NCBI RefSeq assembly: GCF_001544975.2
Contig: NZ_FCOG02000018.1
Span: 1 to 43,000 of the forward strand
Source of the DNA: Caballeronia arationis
GTDB taxonomy: Bacteria; Pseudomonadota; Gammaproteobacteria; Burkholderiales; Burkholderiaceae
Reading direction: 5' to 3'
Length of the DNA stretch: 43,000 bases
Shown here piece by piece: positions 7,703 to 16,212 of this stretch. Positions within the stretch are counted from its first letter, which is position 1. Each line of letters begins with the position of its first letter. The translations under genes were made by a program, and so were the position numbers. The notes under the pieces are model-generated. The model made no database searches. It saw only the letters and a list, made by a program, of their open reading frames with translations, and had not been told where the DNA came from.

Positions 7703-8851
7703 ATGTCAACCAACAAAAGCCACCTATATCAGCAACAATTTCCTGAAATCGAATCGCAGTCCGCATCAAAGCTTCCGCGCCGGAAATTTCTTTCTGCCAT
7801 GGCAGCTGGAGCCGGTAGCGTTGCCTTGTCGGCATGCGGTGGCGGCGGAGCCGAAAGCGACCTCGCCGACGCAACTGCCAAGAGCGTCGATGTAGAAGCG
7901 ACCGCGAAAGCGGCGACGACCGGTCAGAAGCTGTTCTATGGGCTGAACGGTCACATGGCGTACAACACCGGCATCTACAGCTATGTGACGCAGGCGAACC
8001 AGGTGAAGATCCTCAAGGACCTCGGCGCCACGGTTTATCGCGCCGACGTCGCGAGCGGCGGCATGTCGCAAGTCCTGGCAAACGCACTCAACGGCCCGTT
8101 CATGGGCAGCGGAATCATCATCCTGCCCGTGCTGAACCCGCGCTCCGCCGGCTATGACGTCAAGAGTTCCGAGTCCGCCGCGTACACGCTCGGCTATAAT
8201 CTCGCGGTCAATTGCACGCGGCCGCTGAAGGGCCTCGTGAAGTACATCGAATGCGGCAACGAACTCGACGTCGCGCTGAAGATCGGCGGCGACGGCAGCG
8301 CGACCACCGACTGGAATGCTTCCTACTGGCCGTCGTTCCGTGGCGTGATCCGCGGGATGATCGACGGCGTAAAGGCTATCGACTCGTCGATCCAGGTTGG
8401 CGTGAACGTTGGCATCCCGATGGCCTACCGTGCGCTCCAGATGCTCTGGAACGGCATCTCGCCGAATGGCACGGCGGCGGGTCGCGGCGGCGCAGCCCTC
8501 GTGCGCTGGGACTTCACCACGTATCACTGGTACAAGAGTTCGTACAACATTCAGCGCGCAGGCCGCACTGCCTCGGTCGACGTCCTGCAGATCCTCAAGG
8601 ACTCGTTCGGCAAGCCGATCTGGTTGACGGAATTCGGCTGGTCGGGCTCGCAGGACACCAACGCATCGGCGGCAGCGTATGTAACGAGCGCGATGACGCA
8701 GTACAAGTCTATCAAGGACAAGTACAACATCCAGTGCATCATGCTGTACGCAGTCATCGACGACAGTTACGGTCTGGTCAAGACCGATGGCGTCACGAAG
8801 AGCGCAGCTTACGACGCATACAAGAATTTCACCCGGGCCAACCCGGTCTGA
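7703..8851 (+). CDS. Tat/lipoprotein clan GH-A glycosidase
   Basis: 382 residues. The N-terminus has a twin-arginine-like RRKFLSAMAAG followed by a lipobox ending LSAC, so the protein is probably exported and lipid-anchored. A glycine-rich linker then leads into a TIM-barrel glycoside hydrolase domain. Likely catalytic residues are Glu187 (ECGNELD, acid/base) and Glu310 (WLTEFGWSG, nucleophile), about 120 residues apart as in clan GH-A families such as GH5 and GH39. Enzymes of this kind inside EPS loci usually trim or release the polymer. The gene precedes wzc by 656 nt and has its own promoter. The exact GH family and sugar are not assigned. Confidence 0.82.
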   Translation: MSTNKSHLYQQQFPEIESQSASKLPRRKFLSAMAAGAGSVALSACGGGGAESDLADATAKSVDVEATAKAATTGQKLFYGLNGHMAYNTGIYSYVTQANQVKILKDLGATVYRADVASGGMSQVLANALNGPFMGSGIIILPVLNPRSAGYDVKSSESAAYTLGYNLAVNCTRPLKGLVKYIECGNELDVALKIGGDGSATTDWNASYWPSFRGVIRGMIDGVKAIDSSIQVGVNVGIPMAYRALQMLWNGISPNGTAAGRGGAALVRWDFTTYHWYKSSYNIQRAGRTASVDVLQILKDSFGKPIWLTEFGWSGSQDTNASAAAYVTSAMTQYKSIKDKYNIQCIMLYAVIDDSYGLVKTDGVTKSAAYDAYKNFTRANPV

Positions 8852-9150
8852 TCCGCGATCATCGAACCGTCGTGCGCAGGCAGCGATTGCCGGCGCACCG
8901 TCAATCCTACTTGCATTACTCGCAAAATTTACTACGCTGCTTGAAGCCGCTTCGTCGAAGCGCGACTTTAGCACGAACGTACGACAGGTTTTCTTCGGCG
9001 ACAACGTGCAGCCTCAAGGTCGGTATGCGACGTCCCGGTTGCTCAGGGCGCGTGCCAGACAGATGCGTCCCAAGGTCGAATGCCTTTAGTTTCAAGGCAG
9101 TAGCGACACTCAAACGTAAGACCAATAAAAAATCAAACAAAAACGATCGA

Positions 9151-9201
9151 GGCACTAGCGCTTCCGCCGGTTTTTTACTCGTGTGCGGTAGTGAACATAC
9201 G
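9151..9201 (+). promoter_or_regulatory. EPS regulon element, copy C
   Basis: Third ungapped copy of the 51-bp element. Its 3' half (TTTACTC, TGTGC, six bases, GAACA, TACG) is identical to copy B except at one position. 306 nt lie between it and the Wzc start codon. Confidence 0.75.
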
Positions 9202-9453
9202 CTGTCTCGTCGAATCCGGAAGGTACGACTTGCCCAGGCAGTGCCGACAGCGCTTCTCCTGTCGACCAGAGTTGGCACTTCAGCGCCTTACTCGGGTCCC
9301 ATATGCAGGCATGTTGCTTTCAAAGGCACTGCGCAATCCGACGAAAACAGATTTGCGTCGCTAGCAGGCGGCGTCCGATCCGTACCGTTGTCGATGTCGA
9401 AGGCCGCGCCACAGCCCACCAGCCTGGCGCGTTACGTCTTGGTGACACCGACA

Positions 9454-9473
9454 GCGGCATGCGGACATGCCGC
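9454..9473 (+). promoter_or_regulatory. Leader hairpin with a GGA loop upstream of wzc
   Basis: GCGGCATG and CATGCCGC form a perfect 8-bp stem around the loop CGGA, 34 nt before the wzc start codon. GGA in a hairpin loop is the recognition feature of CsrA/RsmA RNA-binding proteins. That regulator is only a suggestion here. Confidence 0.4.
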
Positions 9474-9507
9474 GTACCGATTCTCGAATGAATGAGGAAA
9501 GCGTCAG

Positions 9508-11799
9508 ATGAATACACCTGCTCTAGGTTTTGATCCCGGTCGCGCGCGTAACGGCGACGACGGGTTTTCCGCAGCTGAACTGTGGAGGCTCATCGTCGAC
9601 AACGTTGGGCTCGTGGTTCTGATCATCGTGCTGGTGACTGGCTCCGCGACCCTTTACGCGTATCTCGCCACGCCGAGCTTCTCGGCTGACGCGCTCGTCA
9701 AGGTCGACTACCCGAACCCGAACGTGCTCGGCGTGAATTCGCAGATGCAGCAGCAGATGGTTCCGTCCACCCTGCCCACCGACGCCGAAATCCAGATCAT
9801 CCAGAGCCGGACCGTGCTCTTGCCGGTCATCAAGAAGTACAAGCAGGACATTCTCGTCACGCCGCATCAGGTGCCGTTCTTCGGACGCGTCTCGTCGCTG
9901 TTCGCGACGCAGGGCGCTCCGATGCCGGCAATCTTCGGGCTCAAGTCGTTCGCGTGGGGCGGAGAGGATGTATCGGTGGAGTCGCTTCAGGTACCGGGAC
10001 GCCTGCAAAACAAGGAACTGACGCTGCGCGTCCTGCCGGGCAACGCCTACCAGTTGATGGACCACGACGGCAACGCGCTGCTGCACGGCACGGTCGGCCA
10101 GGTCGCAAGCGCGGACGGCATCTCGATCCTCATCAGCCATCTGGCGGCACGCCCCGATACGGAATTCGCCGTCACTCGCTTTAGCGAATACAAGGCCGTC
10201 GAGCGCTTCCTGAAGAAACTCAAGGTGCAGGAATCGGCGAAGGACTCGGGCGTCGTCCAGATCCTCTACGAGAACGACGATCCCAAGCTCGCGCAAGTGA
10301 TCACCAATGCGATCGCGCAAACCTACATTGCCGCTCATATCGACCAGCATCGTCAGGAAGCGAGCGTCACGCGCGACTTCATCATCGGCGAACTGCCCCG
10401 TCTTGAATCCGAGTTGAAGCGTGCCGAGTCCGAACTCAGCAAGTACCGCACCGATGCCAGTTCGATGACGCCTGGCACCGAAGCGGCGTCGTACCTGCAG
10501 GGCAGTCTCGATCTCGAGAAGCAGATTGCGGCACTCAAGATGCAGCGTCAGCAGGTCGCCAGCCGCTTCATGCCGTCGAGCCGCGAAGTGCGCACGATTG
10601 ACGACCAGATCGTCACGCTCACCGCGCAAAAGGAAGCGTTCGACAAGCGTTTCAGCGGCTTGCCCGTTTCCGAGCGCAAGTCCGCCGACCTGACGCGCGA
10701 TGCGAAGGTCGCCGAGGACATCTATGTCGCGATGCGCGAAAAGGCGAGCGAGCTCGCCGTAACGCGTGCGGGCACGATCGGCAACGTGCATATCATCGAT
10801 ACGGCCGTGTTCCCGACGGAACCGGCGAAGCCCAAGCGCCTGATCGTGATCGCTGCCGGCGGCGCCGCGGGCGTGATCCTGAGCGTGCTCTTCGTGTTCT
10901 TCCGCAGCCAGCTTTCGCGCAACGTGGAAAGTCCGCACGTCGTCGAGCGCCACCTCAACCTGCCGGTTCTGGGCGCGGTCATGTACAGCAACGAACAGGC
11001 ACGTCTCGACCGTTCCGCGACACCGGCCTCGCTGCTTCCCGGCAAGGTGCGAGGGGCCGACGAGCCCGCGCTCGCCAACGGGGCATCGCGCGAGGGCAAT
11101 GGCTCCAATTTCCTGCTCTCCGACGATGGTCCCGACGACATGGCCGTGGAAGCATTGCGAGCCGTACGGGCTTCGCTGATGATCGACATCGAGCGCGCGA
11201 GGAACAACATTCTTGCCGTCGCGGGCGCAACCCCCGGCACCGGCAAGACGTTCGTCGCATCGAACCTGGCGGCGCTGCATGCACAGTCGGGCAAGCGCGT
11301 GCTGCTGATCGACGGCGACCTGCGCCGCGGCCGCATGGCTTCGATCTTCGGACAGTCGCGCCAGAGCGGACTCGCCGAAGTGCTCGCGGGACAGCTCGAA
11401 GCAGACGACGCGATCCGTGCATCCGACGTGCCGGGTCTGTCGATCATCACGGCAGGACGCTTCCCGCCGAATCCGTCGAAGCTGCTCTCGACGACTCGCC
11501 TGCCGCTCTTGCTCGAATACCTGAGCCCGCAGTACGACCTCATCATCATCGATACGCCTGCCGTCCTCGCAGTTAGCGACGCGAACATGATCGCGAGCAA
11601 CGCCGGCACGACGGTGGTTGTCGTACGCCCGAGCGCGCAGAGCGAAAGCGAACTGGAACAGGCGATCAAGCGCCTCGATCTCACTGGCGCACGCATCTCC
11701 GGCGTGATCTTCAACGCCGTGCCGAAGCGTCGCAGCGAGAAGCGCACGTACGCCTACGCGAGCGCATATGCGCCCAACGTCACGCAGCACGACGCCTGA
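9508..11799 (+). CDS. Wzc-type tyrosine kinase / polysaccharide co-polymerase
   Basis: 763 residues, about the usual length of Wzc proteins. Layout: a membrane helix near residues 33-53, a periplasmic Wzz domain, a coiled-coil/GNVR region to about residue 440, a second helix around 451-470, then a cytoplasmic BY-kinase domain. The kinase has Walker A (AGATPGTGKT, about 572-581), Walker A' (VLLIDGDL, about 598-605) and Walker B (LIIIDTPAV, about 678-686). The tail carries Tyr748, Tyr750 and Tyr754 for autophosphorylation (TYAYASAYAP). In known systems Wzc works with the outer-membrane exporter Wza and phosphatase Wzb to control polymer length and export. No wza or wzb lies in this window. GAGGAA precedes the start by 9 nt. 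Confidence 0.95.
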   Translation: MNTPALGFDPGRARNGDDGFSAAELWRLIVDNVGLVVLIIVLVTGSATLYAYLATPSFSADALVKVDYPNPNVLGVNSQMQQQMVPSTLPTDAEIQIIQSRTVLLPVIKKYKQDILVTPHQVPFFGRVSSLFATQGAPMPAIFGLKSFAWGGEDVSVESLQVPGRLQNKELTLRVLPGNAYQLMDHDGNALLHGTVGQVASADGISILISHLAARPDTEFAVTRFSEYKAVERFLKKLKVQESAKDSGVVQILYENDDPKLAQVITNAIAQTYIAAHIDQHRQEASVTRDFIIGELPRLESELKRAESELSKYRTDASSMTPGTEAASYLQGSLDLEKQIAALKMQRQQVASRFMPSSREVRTIDDQIVTLTAQKEAFDKRFSGLPVSERKSADLTRDAKVAEDIYVAMREKASELAVTRAGTIGNVHIIDTAVFPTEPAKPKRLIVIAAGGAAGVILSVLFVFFRSQLSRNVESPHVVERHLNLPVLGAVMYSNEQARLDRSATPASLLPGKVRGADEPALANGASREGNGSNFLLSDDGPDDMAVEALRAVRASLMIDIERARNNILAVAGATPGTGKTFVASNLAALHAQSGKRVLLIDGDLRRGRMASIFGQSRQSGLAEVLAGQLEADDAIRASDVPGLSIITAGRFPPNPSKLLSTTRLPLLLEYLSPQYDLIIIDTPAVLAVSDANMIASNAGTTVVVVRPSAQSESELEQAIKRLDLTGARISGVIFNAVPKRRSEKRTYAYASAYAPNVTQHDA

Positions 11800-12017
11800 C
11801 GTCGACAGCCTCATGTGAAGCGACGGCCCTGCCGAAGCACCACCTTGCAACGCAAGTCGTGGATGCTTCGCGCAGGGCCGCGATTCGCGAATGGACGAAC
11901 CGGGCCTTGCGCCCCTCCGCTCATGCGGTTCTTCGTTACTTTCGCGGCGCTCGTCCGCACCGGACGGACGTTGCCGCTTCAAATCCCAAAAGCAGCGCCA
12001 TACAGAAGGAAGCCACG

Positions 12018-13667
12018 ATGCCAGCGGTCTTCACCTCGCACGCCCTGTCACGCTCCGGCCGGCTGGCCAGAGTCATTACGTGCGCCGCGCTAGCCAGCGC
12101 CGCGCATTCTGCCTTTGCCGCCGATGCCTCGATGCGCGTGCTGAACGCGCCCGGATCACTGATCATGGATGGTCCCGGCACGAAGCGAGTCGACATCCAG
12201 ATCGCACCGCAAGCCGGTGCGGGCAGCAACGTCGTCGCGACGCTTTATCGATACGATGCGGACGGCAAGCCGTCGGGCACTCCTGTGACGACCTATCAGG
12301 CGTCGGCGAGCGGCGGAAAAGCTTCGTTCAACGTCGCCATTCCGGCCTACGGGCTCTATCTGCTCGACACGAAACTGCAATCGGCGGGCGGCTCCGGCGG
12401 CGAGCTGAAGATCAACATGGCGGCGATCACGGCGGGTGGGACGGGATTCACTGACGCGGGCGTAATCACGCACTTCGGGCAGCACAAGGGCAACCCTGCC
12501 GTCGTGTTGCCGCTCGTCAAAAAGGCGGGCTTCAACTGGATCCGCGACGAGTTGTACTGGAGCGAAGTCGAAAAGACGGCCGGCAACTTCAGCTTTCCCG
12601 CCGACTACACCAACTATGTCACGCAAGCCGCGAAACTGAACCTCAAGCCGCTGATCATTCTCGATTACAGCAACCGCAAGGCGTATCCGAACCTGCTCAA
12701 GGGGCAGCAAGGTTTCCCGGAGAACCAGCAGGAACGCGATCTTTTCGTGCGCTACGCGCAGAAGCTCGTCGGCATGTACGGCAAGCAGGTGAAGCATTGG
12801 GAAGTCTGGAACGAGCCCGCCTTCGGCAAGGTCACCTACGAAAACTACGCGGCGTTGCTGAAGGATGTCTATGTCGCGATCAAGAAGGAGAGCCCCGATT
12901 CGACAGTCATCTCCTGCGGCGGCGGTGGCGCAGGCGGCGGCCCGGGGGGCGACTGCATCGTGGCGCTCATCAAGGCGGGCGTCCTCGACTATCAGGACGG
13001 CTTCAGCATCCATCCGTACATGTCGCCGCACGACCCGGACTCCGGCTATCCGGCGAAAGGCGCGCCGGTCAATCCGGTGAACATTCCGAACGTCTGGCCT
13101 CATCTTGCGCGCATGATGAACGCAAACCCCAGGCAGGGTCACGGCAAACTGAAGGTGTGGATCACGGAAATCGGCTGGCCGTCGAGTCCGCAATCTGCCG
13201 GCCTCAGCGAACCTTCGCAAGCTGCGAATATCGCGCGCACATATTTGCTCTCGCGCCGCTATGATGAAGCAACGGAAGCCGTATTCTGGTATGACTTCGT
13301 CGACGACGGAGTCGACCCGAACAACAAGGAATCCAACTTCGGAATGCTGCGCGCTGACTTGACGCCGAAGCCCGCTTACGTGGCCGCGTCCGTCGTCACG
13401 AAGACGCTCGGTTCGAGAAAGTGGGATCACGCGCTAATCGACAGCCGCGACGTGAAGGTCTATCAATATGGAGCGGATAATCCGGTATACGTCGGCTGGC
13501 AGACCAGTTCAAACGAGAGTGCGACGGCGGTGCAGATTCCGCCGGGCAAGTACACTCAGCGCGACTGGCAGGGTGCCACGTCGACGGTCACTGTCCCGAG
13601 CGGAGGATTTCAGTGGCAGCTGGGCGCGCTGCCAAAGTATCTGATTCCGGCGGGGCAGTCGAACTGA
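12018..13667 (+). CDS. Secreted GH39-like glycosidase (PslG-like)
   Basis: The ATG at 12018 has AAGGA 7 nt upstream and gives 549 residues beginning with a classical signal peptide (cleavage near SAFA-ADAS). The frame is open upstream to 11859, but that extension is not signal-like. An N-terminal beta-rich region of about 130 residues precedes a TIM-barrel domain with probable acid/base Glu266 (VWNEPAFG) and nucleophile Glu384 (WITEIGWPS). A short beta-rich C-terminal region follows. The layout resembles PslG, the GH39 endoglycosidase of the Psl locus of Pseudomonas aeruginosa. It lies 218 nt after wzc with no terminator between them, so they are probably co-transcribed. It likely processes the EPS in the periplasm or outside the cell. 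Confidence 0.82.
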   Translation: MPAVFTSHALSRSGRLARVITCAALASAAHSAFAADASMRVLNAPGSLIMDGPGTKRVDIQIAPQAGAGSNVVATLYRYDADGKPSGTPVTTYQASASGGKASFNVAIPAYGLYLLDTKLQSAGGSGGELKINMAAITAGGTGFTDAGVITHFGQHKGNPAVVLPLVKKAGFNWIRDELYWSEVEKTAGNFSFPADYTNYVTQAAKLNLKPLIILDYSNRKAYPNLLKGQQGFPENQQERDLFVRYAQKLVGMYGKQVKHWEVWNEPAFGKVTYENYAALLKDVYVAIKKESPDSTVISCGGGGAGGGPGGDCIVALIKAGVLDYQDGFSIHPYMSPHDPDSGYPAKGAPVNPVNIPNVWPHLARMMNANPRQGHGKLKVWITEIGWPSSPQSAGLSEPSQAANIARTYLLSRRYDEATEAVFWYDFVDDGVDPNNKESNFGMLRADLTPKPAYVAASVVTKTLGSRKWDHALIDSRDVKVYQYGADNPVYVGWQTSSNESATAVQIPPGKYTQRDWQGATSTVTVPSGGFQWQLGALPKYLIPAGQSN

Positions 13668-13846
13668 GCGCTTGAGCTTTTAACAGGCGAGAACGAAAGT
13701 AAGGGATGTGATCTAGAATAGACCCTCTTAGCCACTTATTTAACGTTTGTTGAGTGCTCGCCCAAGTTTGCTCAACCCGGCAGCGTCGACTCGATGTCGA
13801 TCGATCCTAGCCAAGAATCGATGGCCCATTGAGCCGGAGGTATTCG

Positions 13847-14236
13847 ATGAAAAGTCAGCAAGAAGCTTTAAACAAACGGGATCTGTACCGCACCTTCGCG
13901 TATGGGCCGATGGAAGGTGTCGTGTTCGTTCTGGCGCCGAGCCGCGATCACGCATCGCGCAAGATTCGCAATACGCTCGCCATTCTGCACAACGTGCCGC
14001 CGCATGAAGTCGAATTCGACACGCCTGCGTCGTATGACGAACTGGTGAAGGCGGGAATCAGTACGGACGAAGAGTTGCGCATCTTCGAAACAGCGCGGGC
14101 CGGCGACAAGGTGGTGAGCTGGGCGATTGCACCGCTCTTCCTGACCAACGACCGCGCGCTGCTCGGCAAATGGGCCGAGCTTTATGCAGGCATGGCCACG
14201 CAGGAAGCACGGGATCTCATCCAGCGAGCGCGCTAG
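13847..14236 (+). CDS. Conserved-looking protein of unknown function
   Basis: The ATG at 13847 has a strong GGAGG 7 nt upstream; 129 residues. I do not recognise the family. The product is soluble, has no signal peptide or membrane segment, and looks like a single alpha/beta domain. Notable stretches are FAYGPMEGVVFVLAPSRDH and WAIAPLFLTNDRALLGKWAE. It stands alone, convergent with the phosphodiesterase gene, 179 nt after the EPS glycosidase. A TAGAAT in that gap (about 13714) could be a -10 box, but no -35 is evident. Confidence 0.7.
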   Translation: MKSQQEALNKRDLYRTFAYGPMEGVVFVLAPSRDHASRKIRNTLAILHNVPPHEVEFDTPASYDELVKAGISTDEELRIFETARAGDKVVSWAIAPLFLTNDRALLGKWAELYAGMATQEARDLIQRAR

Positions 14237-14269
14237 GCGTACGCACTTGCTTCGACCTCAAACGGCCGA

Positions 14270-14295
14270 TGCAAGCGGCCGCCCGGCCGCCTGCA
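14270..14295. terminator. GC-rich hairpin between convergent genes
   Basis: TGCA, GCGGCCG, loop CC, CGGCCGC, TGCA with a single A-C mismatch. It sits between two convergent genes and could stop transcription from both sides, but neither side has a T-run. Confidence 0.4.
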
Positions 14296-14321
14296 TGGCG
14301 CGTCAATCGTCTCCCGCAGAC

Positions 14322-15962
14322 TCAGAAGCCCAGCCCCGGCAGCACCTGCGTGCCCTCCGCCGCAACCGACTGCAACAAGCCAGGATTCACGTTCAATGAC
14401 TTGAGGATCGTCGGCGCGACCTGCGTCGTGCTCACGGTTGTCGCGTTCGTCGCCGACTTCAGGCCGGGGTACGCGACAAGCAGGCCCAGGTGACTGTCGT
14501 CGGGCGCGTTGCCACCGTGTTCCGCGTCCTTAGACTTGCTGCTCGTATAGATCACGGCGGGATTCGGCTGCACGATGATGTCGGGCGTGCGGCCCTGCGC
14601 GGGATCGCCGAACTTCGCCGCCAGCGCGGCTCCCGAAAGAATCGACGCCTGCGCGCCATCGGCGCAGATGCCCGTCTTGGTGCAGCCGAGGTTCGCCTGC
14701 AGCGTCGCGACCGCGCTCGTCGTCTGCGAGGGGTCGCGCAACCAGATGAGCCCGACATCGTCGCTCTGCTCGAAGCCGGTGCCAACCAGTCCCGATCCGT
14801 CGTTCAGGCTGCCCGTCTTGGTCGCGGCCTGGCCGTAGTCGCCGTTCGGATCGAGATAATTGTTCGCCTGCAGCAGCGCCGCGAGCGTGTCGCCGTTCTT
14901 CACGAGCATCGTGTGGTCGGCAGGCGACTGGCCGTGCTTCGAGGTCACGATGAACACCGTCGAAGCGAACAGGTTCTTCGCCTTGAGCTCCGCCACCATC
15001 TTCCCGATCGCCCCATCGACATACGCGATCGCGCCGGTGACCTGCGGGCCCGGCGTGAACTGGGCGTCGGTGTAGCCGCCGCCGCTCGCGTTCGGCGCTT
15101 TCTGCGCGACGCTCAGCGTCTGGAAGTTGGTACCGAAGACGGTCGGCACGCCGACGCTCGACGCCCCGGTCGAATCCTTGCCGTCGATCTGATTGACGAT
15201 CGCCTGCACGTGCAGATTGTCGAAGAGTTCTGTGTGCGTGTAGACGTCCGTATAGTCAGATTGCGTCGCGGGGTCGATCGAGTTGATCTCGGTGCGCGCC
15301 AGATCGTCGACGCCCTTGCCCGACGGTCCGTTGACCCAGTCATAGCCCCATGCGTGCTTGTCGGCCCATGCAGTTCGCGCATTCGCCATCTGCTGCTTGA
15401 CGACTTCGAACACCGTGTTCGTCTTGATGTAGTTATGCGGATATACCGGCGTGCAGACGCCGTTCACTTTCGCATTCGGGATCGCCTGAGGGTTGAACGC
15501 GTCGCCGCCGTCGAGGTGCGTAAGCGCACCGCCGTTCATCGCGTCGATGCCGGTGGTCTCGTCGAACACCACGTTCCAGCCTTGCGCGCCGCTGCATTGC
15601 GAATCGCTCGGCGCGTAGAGCGTGCGGTCGTACGAGACATCGTAGAAGAGCCCGGCTGACTTCGGCGAGCCGCCCGTCAGCAGCGCTGCAAGTCCCGGGA
15701 ATGAATCGGAAAGACCCGGCGTAAAAGCGTTCGTGTAGGTCACGCCATTGTTCGCGAGCGCCGCGATGTTCGGGCACGTCTTGGCGGCGACGCAGTTCGC
15801 CAGATCCTGCTGATGCAATCCGTCGATGCTGACGAGCAGCACGTGCTGCGCGCCGGCTATGGCGCTCGCAGGCGTATCGTTATGATTCGACCCGCCGCAC
15901 GCGGCAAGCGTCAGCGCGGCAATCAAACTTAAAGCGGGTGCAGCATGGGATTGCACGTTCAC
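14322..15962 (-). CDS. Lipoprotein type I phosphodiesterase / alkaline phosphatase superfamily protein
   Basis: A GTG at 15962 with GGAG 7 nt upstream is the preferred start (546 residues). A TTG at 16001 would add 13 residues, including arginines useful for a signal peptide, but lacks a ribosome-binding site. The lipobox LTLAAC puts the lipidated Cys at 22. The metal-site core is visible: VSIDGL with Asp47, a TPGLSDSFPGLAALLTGGSP segment where the nucleophilic Ser/Thr should lie, SKHGQSPADH, and AEHGG with a later DDSHLG. This is the nucleotide pyrophosphatase/phosphodiesterase-like branch of the alkaline phosphatase superfamily. Its natural substrate is not known. It would act in the periplasm or at the outer membrane and stands as a single gene. 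Confidence 0.82.
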   Translation of the reverse strand: MNVQSHAAPALSLIAALTLAACGGSNHNDTPASAIAGAQHVLLVSIDGLHQQDLANCVAAKTCPNIAALANNGVTYTNAFTPGLSDSFPGLAALLTGGSPKSAGLFYDVSYDRTLYAPSDSQCSGAQGWNVVFDETTGIDAMNGGALTHLDGGDAFNPQAIPNAKVNGVCTPVYPHNYIKTNTVFEVVKQQMANARTAWADKHAWGYDWVNGPSGKGVDDLARTEINSIDPATQSDYTDVYTHTELFDNLHVQAIVNQIDGKDSTGASSVGVPTVFGTNFQTLSVAQKAPNASGGGYTDAQFTPGPQVTGAIAYVDGAIGKMVAELKAKNLFASTVFIVTSKHGQSPADHTMLVKNGDTLAALLQANNYLDPNGDYGQAATKTGSLNDGSGLVGTGFEQSDDVGLIWLRDPSQTTSAVATLQANLGCTKTGICADGAQASILSGAALAAKFGDPAQGRTPDIIVQPNPAVIYTSSKSKDAEHGGNAPDDSHLGLLVAYPGLKSATNATTVSTTQVAPTILKSLNVNPGLLQSVAAEGTQVLPGLGF

Positions 15963-16137
15963 TATCGGTCTCCAGTATCTTCGACAACGTTGAGTGGTCA
16001 AAACTGGGCGACAGTGTGAGTCGCGCGCGAGTCACACGCGTTACGGGGACATTGCGGCCGCTTTCCCCAGCGTTACACCGGATTTACGCTAAAGGCCAGG
16101 CGTAAGCATGTGCTGTGAATGCATGCGGCAATACAAT

Positions 16138-16172
16138 AAAAAAAGGCCCGCGAGCCGTCAAACTCGCGGGCC
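16138..16172 (-). terminator. Rho-independent terminator after oxc
   Basis: A perfect 10-bp stem (GGCCCGCGAG / CTCGCGGGCC) with an 8-nt loop is followed on the minus strand by seven T residues, about 40 nt past the oxc stop codon. Confidence 0.95.
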
Positions 16173-16212
16173 ATCTGGTCATTTGGGCGCGGGCCTTGAC
16201 CCGCGCCGTCGA

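Larger units (their letters stand above)
8852..9507. other. Intergenic region and long leader before the Wzc gene
   Basis: About 655 nt without a supported gene. It carries EPS element copy C (9151-9201) and, near the 3' end, an 8-bp hairpin (9454-9473) with loop CGGA. No intrinsic terminator was seen after the glycosidase gene. Confidence 0.6.

Noticed and set aside
9182..9194. Resemblance of EPS element copy C (CGGTAG core) to the ops/JUMPstart element of enterobacterial polysaccharide loci
   Set aside because: Copies A and B do not keep the CGGTAG core, and the conserved bases lie elsewhere in the element, so an RfaH-ops mechanism is not supported.
9151..9300. Possible sigma-54 promoter (-24 GG / -12 GC) within or after the EPS element
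   Set aside because: No GG-N10-GC spacing with the right flanks was found near the three copies; the near matches have wrong spacing.
8212..9495. Plus-strand open frame overlapping the first glycosidase and running into the wzc leader
   Set aside because: Out of frame with the glycosidase, low complexity, no ribosome-binding site; the intergenic part is better explained as promoter and leader.
9523..11982. Very long minus-strand open frame (over 800 codons) opposite the Wzc gene
   Set aside because: It is an antisense shadow of the wzc reading frame in GC-rich DNA. It is rich in Arg, His and Asp with no domain, while the plus strand encodes a full Wzc with Walker motifs.
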